A stretch of DNA of 64,000 nt from Gordionus sp. m RMFG-2023 (Eukaryota; Nematomorpha; Gordioida; Chordodea; Parachordodidae). Shown in pieces: positions 51,401 through 60,400 of this stretch; within the stretch, counting starts at the first letter, position 1, and each line of letters starts with the position of its first letter. Both the position numbers and the translations under genes were made by a program. The notes beneath the pieces are model-generated. The model made no database searches. It had not been told where the DNA came from and saw only the letters and a list, made by a program, of their open reading frames with translations. Where the stretch lies: positions 21,185,508 through 21,249,507 of the forward strand of contig NC_088776.1 in assembly GCF_954871325.1 (NCBI RefSeq), given 5' to 3'.

Positions 51401-54400
51401 AGACTGCCCGCCCTTGGTTTTGAAAAAATTATTAGTTAGCTTGCAATGATAGATGTGCAAAATCTATTTTTGTGAGAAAAATTTAATATATAGTTTTATT
51501 ATATAATTTGGATAAATAATAAAAAATAAGTATATACATTTCTAATATCATAAGGATAAAATATTTATGGCAAATTATAAGGTAAAAAAAATAAAATCCA
51601 ATTCTGATATTTATCATTATAAGAAAGAATAATGCATCTAAGTATTCTGGATTCAAACAAGTTCTTCTTTGCTATTAAAACCTTCTAGCAATGCAGCGCT
51701 GGTTGCTGAAATAGCTAATATTCTTCTTGGTTGAAAAAATATATTTAAAAATTTTTTCTTTCATTTTCAAAATAAACGAATATACATAATCAAATCAACA
51801 GTATTTAAATTCAAATATTTTGAGATATCGTTGGGTACAACCCTTTCCTCTTTTACAACTACATCTGCCCATCTGTTGTAATACAATATTGAAGTGAATT
51901 CTCTTAATTTGAATCAGGAATGGGTGCATTTAAAAAATTTAAAACGACCCGCCTAGCCTCTAAAAATTTTAAACCGCCCATTGCAGTCCTCTAGTTTGGT
52001 GTTCTAATATGCTTTAGGATAGTTGGCGAAATAATAAACAAATCCAAGATTTCTATAAATTTTTAAAGAAAAGGCTAAATAAATTATAAAATATGGAATT
52101 AAAAAAATATGATTTGTGAATTATAATATTTATCAATTCTTTTAACAATTTTCCACATCCAGACGCAATGGTTTTTGCCTCTCACTTCGTATACAATCTA
52201 CATTCAACTCAAATTATCATTTAATGCTTTTAAAACCTTCCTAAATACTCTTTTAAAAAAAGACCTAACATCATAGATTCGAATCAATTATGGGGGCAAA
52301 CCTGATTATCTCACAAACACTGTGATGGTATCCACCATATTGCAATGGGCTATTTAGAAGATTATTAGCAAAAATAATTGCTAAGGATCAAAACCCAGGG
52401 TCTTAACTTATTAAGTCAACGTATCATTTAGGATTTGGTGTTAAGCGAGAAGGCATAATATCTTCACATGCCATTTGTATTATATCCAAAATCCTTTTCC
52501 AAACATGGCTATTATAAAGGTAGACTTTAAAAATGCTTTCAATAGCAAATTTCGTGAACAATTCATAAATCGTTTATATCCCAAATTTCCTGTTTATTCA
52601 AAATTCCTAGAGACATACTGTAACATTAAAACTCCTTTATTCCACGTGTAACAAATTCTGAAGAAAAGATCCAGCAGGGGGTACACGTTTTACCTTGGCG
52701 TTCATTATCAAAACAAGGTAAATTTCTAATTCACACCTCATATAGGCTTATTTCTAATTTATCCATCATCAAATTAAGGAGAATACTAATTCCTTGTCAT
52801 TCTTGTGGGACATCAGCTAGTAATCATATAAATGCAATATTAGATTGTAGGAATGGCCACAAAATTTTGAATAAGTTTGCATCTTCTCATAATATGGATC
52901 ATTCTTCAAGATGATCTTTATTATAAGAGAATATATTTTGATATAGGTACAGAGGTTAGGCCATATTTTAATATACCCGGGCTTGACCTGAAATTTTTAA
53001 AGATACCCAGATCGGGCTGTATATTTTACATAACCATTATTATCTATAAAAATTGAGAATATAATATATTTTTTAAAAATCTAGATCGAGCCATGCCAAA
53101 AAAAATTTCAAAACAAAATCCAGGGCAGGCTCTACAGGTCTATGATATTTTTATTACCTTTAATATAAATATATAATCGGAACATATGAATTTTTATTAT
53201 ATAAATTTCATAAAATCTGTAAACATTGTATTTTGGTACTCAATAAAAAAATATTCCTAAATGAATTTTTATACATTCATTTGCAATCTAAAACCTAAAA
53301 AATTTATTCTTGCTAGATTAAAGTTGTTTTTTTACCTAACTTAAACCCGCCTATTCTATGGATAAACTGAAAGATATTGGGTTGGTAAGTGGGAGGGTTA
53401 AAAAATATTTTTAAAACAATGGGTAAGTGAATTTGAAATATATTCTCGGCAAAATGAGCAACTGACTTCTATTTATTATTAGATATTTTTTTTTAATTTT
53501 ATAATCTATAAGTTTAAGTAAGAGCCAAATCAACCAATGTAATAATTTCTAAACATTGGAAAGGTAGCAAAATTTTTAAATAAATGAACAGGCAGGTGTA
53601 CCAAAACTTGCCCATTGCAGACCCCTAGTCAGGATGACATTGGAAACAGCAGATCATAATGGATTATACCTCTGCCAAAGAATCCATTTATAAATGTATT
53701 TTCTCATGCATTTATCACTAGAGGTCTGCAATTGACAACATTTTCAGGCCCAATGGGAATTTAGTTAATGCCCATAGGATGGAACCACCAAGTTGGATTA
53801 AGAAAAAAAAATACCAAGTTGGATTAAGAAAAAAAAATGATCTTTACTGGAATTCGAATCCAAAATCCCTCCGATTTGTAAGGGATGCTCTTGCCGATTA
53901 GGCCACAGACGCTTTTCAAAATTCACGATTTTTCAAATATATATTATAAATTGTGACACTGTGAGTGTGACACGGCTTTTATATATATTATAGATTATAG
54001 GCAAATTTTGAAAAAATCCAGATGAATCAAATTAGATTTATTCTAAATATCTCCGAGTTTCCCTGCAAAGACTAGTTTCGGGCTCAGGTTGTAAGAGGTG
54101 TTCGACCCGAGGCCTGACCCGATAGATAAATATATATAAATATCTTAAATAATCATTTTAATTCATAATGTCAATTAGAATAAAATGTCATTTTCAATTA
54201 TTATTATTTTACTTAACATCCGTTAAAACTATTTTGTTATCATATTTTTTACTTTATTTACATATCATGTTCTATCAGGTTAATTAAAATATAATTATCT
54301 AACATCTATTAAATTAAATAGCTTCAAATTTTCATAAAATAGTTTACCAAATCTTAAATTGATTAAAGACTTATCAAAACGACTTTCTCAATTTAAGTGT

Positions 54401-57400
54401 TTTAGCTCTTAAATTGCTAGCTATTCTGTTTCCTCGGCTAGCAGTGAAAGAGTGCTTTCAGCGGCTGGTAGGGCCCTTGAAGATAGGAGGACTTGTTTAA
54501 AGCCTGATAAACTCTACTCCCCATTATTTTTATATCACAATTATTCACTGTGATACTATTGATAATGAAATATCTTTATAATATGTTCATTATGTTGTAC
54601 ACATTATTTTTATATATTAATAGCAATAATGATTAAATTCGATTGTATTTCATATTTAAACTGAATAAAAGGTATATGTTCCCAATTTAAATAAAATGCA
54701 ACTTAATATAAATATTGATTATATTATGGCGGTCAAATAAACTTTTATTTAAGGTAATACACATAATTTTTAATTGTTTTTTGAATATTATAATATTTAA
54801 TAAATTTTTTTATAATTCGGGCTCGGGCCACAAAAAAATCGTAAATGCAGGGTAACAGCCGCGAATTCATGCTAACTATGAATGTAGGGTTAAGCTAATA
54901 TTTAAACTAGAACCCGACCATATCTTTCACCTTTTTATCACTCGTAACTCTTCTCAACAATGTGTAACGGTTTAAATAATATCTTTAACCTTGCATTTCA
55001 GCAACGATTTTTATTTGTAATTTTCTTTCCTTGTATGCATAAATAGCAAATTAATGAGTATCCACTTTTCAAAGCTTTCAGTGACCCATTAAAGGCCAGA
55101 TGAATAAAAAAATTAAGTTTTTTCGTAAAGAGTTGTGGTTCTACTATATTAACTTAAAGGCTGGCTCATTTTAAGAAAAGAAGTCTTTCATGTGTTTATT
55201 TTAATTTGAAATTATAAACCATGAAAAATTTAAGGTGGTCGTTTTTTTATATTGGAAGATATTATAATTTTATAAGAATACCAATAACAAAAAAAAAGTA
55301 ATTATACCAAAGATTTCATTAAGAAACTTTTAATAAATAATATTAGTATTAAAGAACTACACATATTCATTCAAAATACAAACTACTATATAATTTAATG
55401 AATAGATACTACTATTAATGGGTATTCATAATTATCAAAAAAACCTGGGGGCTTTTCTTGAAAAGCATCCAAGAGGCATTACTTAAAGAGAACTGGCATA
55501 AGTGCAGAGTCGATTCCAGCGACTTTTGAAAGATATCACGCAAAGATTGCTCACAAGTTGTATTGTGTAATAGGTTTTGTTGATAATGGGTAGAACTAGT
55601 AAATAATTTGTCAAATCGGCTCAAAGCAGTGTGTAAATTGCGCAAAATCATGAGACTTGGGGCTTGATTTTTAAGATTTTCGGGATTCATCCCGGGGACT
55701 ATAAGATCCAAAAAAGTGGAGTCACTCAGGAGTTGAAACAAGATATTTGTATCGAGGTTATTTAGTATATTTTCGAAGTTTGGTGAACAATTTAACCTGT
55801 CATTTTTATGGAGTTCGAGGATAGTAAAATGATGAAACTCTAGCATAGAAACTATTATAAGCGTGTCAAATGAATAAGGATATTTAAGATTACTTTTATC
55901 ATTTTTCGTATTATGGGTGAGTCGCGTAAAAGGACGTTGTTTCAAGAATGTAGTAAGAAGGGCTTGCGTTCTATAAGCGACTATGGACTTGAATATTGTG
56001 TTGAATATATTAAAAAGGATGCCTTGCGATTTTTTATCGCAATTTTTAGCAGCAGATGTAAAATAAATTCCGATAAAACGGTTGGAATTGTGATATAGAT
56101 GCTTAAAAAGCCTTCTTACGTGGTTGGGTATGAAAGAGGAGCAAGGGGGCTCGATTGACGAATCTTTAAGTCCGTACCAGATCAAAGAACATCGTAGAAA
56201 GGTGGACATTAGAAATTGATCTAGAAAATAAAAATCCTCCTGGTTCGATTTCAAATTGTTCCACAGAGCGTTGATTATTTCTGGCATCTTGGAATAGTAT
56301 GCATCTATGGGTAAGTGAGGATCTTTGCTACACGAGCTAGCAAAAAAAGGGCAAAGAGTTGATATTAGTGAGAATGAGGATTCACTGGTTTTGAAAAAAT
56401 GTTTGAATATAATTTCAGATATGAAGTAAAACAAAGTTTCGTACTTACCATGATCGGGTTGGCTATTAATGTAGAGGTAGTAATTGAAGAAGCATTCAAC
56501 ATAGAATGGGTTGTGAAAGGCCCAAAGTTCTTTAGCCATGGCAACATAATAAGGATCTCGAATTTTCGCGGTAGGATCTGGTAAGTTATACAAATCTTTG
56601 GAGAGATTTTCGGATGAAATTAGGGCTTGAAGACATGCATCGAACCAGTTTTTATAAGAAGGGCAAGTTAGGATAGTAGTTTCCAAATTATATTTCTTTA
56701 AATCATCACCGAAATCGGGATAAAGGCGAGAAGAGACGCAAAATTTGAGGATCAGAGCGAAACAGGCGTTCAAATTGACTAAGTTTAGAGGCAAGCATTT
56801 AGAGTTACATCGTTCTAGGTCATTACTTTCGAAGTCAGTTACGCTTTGTAAAATGCAATCTGTAACAGCGAATAGATGAGTTAGGAAGGATACAGTCAGA
56901 GATTTCAAATCAGCCGTCAAGATGGAAAGCTTACTCAATTGTTCTATGTGAGTAGAGGAGATAAACGCGCGATTCATTTCTAGCAAATAATATGTCGAAT
57001 TGGATAGGAAATTTAACCATCTCTCCTTTTTAGACTCCATAGTTGTCGATAAATGTTCATAGTTTCTATTTTGAAGGTAAAAATTGCGAAAGCAGGTATA
57101 AAATAAGGACGAGGCACAATTATCTATCTCTCGATTTAAAATATAATAAAGAACGAATGAGTTTTCGAGTTTGGTAGAAGGGTTAGATATAAAAAAATTG
57201 GGTCGCTTAAATGTGGAAGTTATGGCTTCCGAAGCTACGTCTAGCGAAGGATTTAACGAGTGCAAGCCTTGGCTAAACTTTTCCTGAAAAAAATAATATA
57301 GGAGTATATGATTTAATATTTAACAAATTTACCTTACTAGATATGGATGGTTTAGATATAAGTAATAACTTATTTAAAATATCGAAAAGTAGAGGAACTT

Positions 57401-60400
57401 TGAGTTCCAAATATCGATACTTTGGATCATTATGATGCAAAATGTCGTTGATTAGCAATAAATTCTCCTCTATGTTGAGAAATCTTTCTTTTTCGAGGAA
57501 TGATTCGGTGAAATGACTAGATTTTAATGTTTGAAGAAAGGGTATTATATTCAAACAACTCAATACATGCTCTATCACCTATAAAAAAATGAATAAATTT
57601 TACGCATATAATATAAAATTATTATACTTTATAATTAATAATGGAATGCAATATATCCGAAAAAATTTCATAGTTCCTAATGTTTAAACATGCTTCAACA
57701 ATTTTATCCACAATTTTTAGGGCCCATACGCAGTTTTCTTCGTGCAAGGCTAAACGTTGAGAATTAATTAAATTACTCGTCTTCTCTGATTCTGGGGAGT
57801 TTGAGGGAAAATTAGTAAAATACGAGGTTGAGAGTCGAATACAAGTGAATAGTAATATTTCTATGTTGTTCCTAAATTTTTTATCAAAAAAGGTATTCCC
57901 TTGAAATGAAGTGGTTGTCTGAGAGGAATGGAGTATTGGGAAAGAGGAGACTAGAAAAGTGGCTATATCTTGTGAACTTTGTCTTGGAGTACTAAGTAAT
58001 ATATCGTGGATGCATTTCAAAGTAAAATTAATTTCTTCCAACTCGTAAGGATAGATGACAATCTGCAGTGCATTATTGTAAATGGTGAGAATAGGTGTCA
58101 TGTCAGTCGATCTAAAGAAGGATTCATTTGTCGAATCATTGTATGAATTAGTTATTACGGAGTTTGATTGACTTGTGATCATAATACAATGAGAAGCTAA
58201 AACTAGTGGGACATCTTTTGAAGATAAATCATTTTCGCCACTACCAAGCTCATCTTTTATTCCTCCTGCATTTTTTGCAGAATTTTTTTCTATCCGAATA
58301 AATTTATAACATACACCACTACTATTCGATAAGTCATCTTTATCCTGGTATTCAATTGCGCGAATTTCTATGTCATTCAAATTGACCAGAGAGGGGTATA
58401 CCAAAATCAATGGTAATAATATTGGACGCAAAAAATAAGCAATAACCCAATAATGTTGTCCGTTATTTCTACCCGCAAAAATGGTTTCAACTAATTTTCG
58501 AATTGCAATATTGCACAATAGGGATTCCTCACATTGATATTTAAACAATTCGAGTATAGACAAAATAGACTGGCTCAAAAAATTGCAATCGTAAAAATCA
58601 TTGGCGTCGATAACGGGGGGATGTTTGATAAAATAATTGCCTATATAAGTCCACAGTTGAATAAATTTGTTAAGAGACTTAATTTTAAGGGTCAAATCTT
58701 TTCGGTTGATTTCCGAAGATATTAAGGCATCCAAATATTCCCTATAAAATTCAAGATTAGCGTTATGTGTCATCTTATTTGGTGAAAATTGCGTACTTAA
58801 TAAAATAAAAAATGAATCATTTGAAGGTTCATCATGATGGGAGTCATAAAATCGATTTTGGCAATCATAATTGTATTCCGTACATATATTTTCCCAAATA
58901 TCATTTATGAGCGCACTAAAAAAATTATCATCTAATTTCATGATATCATGGTTAATATTGTTGGGGCTAGATTTAATTAAAATAAGTTCGCTCATTAATA
59001 ATGCGGATATGTGCAATCGATTATGATGGCAAAATATATTATTTGAGAATAATTGACTTTTCATTAAATTGAAAGTGTCTGAGAATGATTTCATCGTTGC
59101 GTCTAAATGCATAAATATAATTAATATATAATAGAAATTTTAAATTAGCTTGATACTGTGGCATCACTATAGATGGGCTATTGGAGACCCGATTCCTGTC
59201 AAAATTTTGGAGAACCCATTCGATTTTTAGTGAGGCTAAAATTAATGGTTTTCAAGATTTTGAGCACTCATTAAGACTCGGTAAATTGAAGTCTAGTGAG
59301 GTCTCTGGTTTGATATTATACTAACCATTTTATAGTTTGATAAAATGGCATGGTTTTATAATAGTTTAAAAAATATATATAAGAATTAACTGCGATTCCT
59401 AGATTTTATAATCTTTTAAGGTTTTAATTATTAACATTTCTCGCTTATAAAATTTTAGATTAGTGGTCCCTTGAGAAGCGCTATATGTTGGCTATATACT
59501 GTAGTTATAATTTATTATTATAAAATATAAATGGCCATAATGGACAATATTATAAGTATAATTTGTGTCTTTATATTATATAGTAAAAAAATTTAAAATC
59601 CTATATAATTAAACAGCTTTCGTTCTTTTTTTTATAATAATTGAGAATTTTTTTAGATAAAAAAAATGTTTGTATTGAAATTATTTTGATGCCAAATAAT
59701 TTGTTATTTTATTTTTGACTATAGATTAAACTATTTAATATACATAATATAATCATTTTTGTTTGATTAGTAAATTAGATAATTAAAGATCTTATCTTAT
59801 TATTAATTATAGATATTTATACAGGAGACGTACTTAATAAATGCATATTATAGTTTGATTCTGGATCGCTCTTTAATTTTTCAGGTTGAGAATTTATAAA
59901 GTAAATAAAGTGGTAAAAATGTGAATAAATGATTTTGCCAATAATTTGTGATTTATTTATCATTATTTCATATATTATATCGTCTACATTTTTCGTGGTA
60001 GAATTAAATGTAGAATGATAGTATTTATGAGAAGTTTCATTATCATTGTCAGATGATTTAATAATATTATCATTATATATATAATCCAATTTCGGTAAAA
60101 TTGATAAGCCCTTTTCAGGGTTAAACTTATGGGTTTCATTTAAAAATAATTTTTCAAATAAGAGATATAATGTTTTCGGGAATATTGATTTTATTAATAT
60201 GTGAGCATGGCTATTAAATTCTCCTGCTAAAAATGGAAAAGTTTGATACGGAATAGATGCTGATAATTTAGGAATCATATTATCGTAAATATTTTCCATA
60301 ATGGCCAACAAAGCGGCAAAATCTTTTTGACAAAGACAAGCATCATCAAATTTAAAAGATGATTGCAAAAGTGTATCGTTATTGCGATAAAAAATCTCTT

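Noticed and set aside
55913-58725. Short + strand frames opposite DOP1
   Set aside because: Shadows of the large DOP1 exons in other frames.
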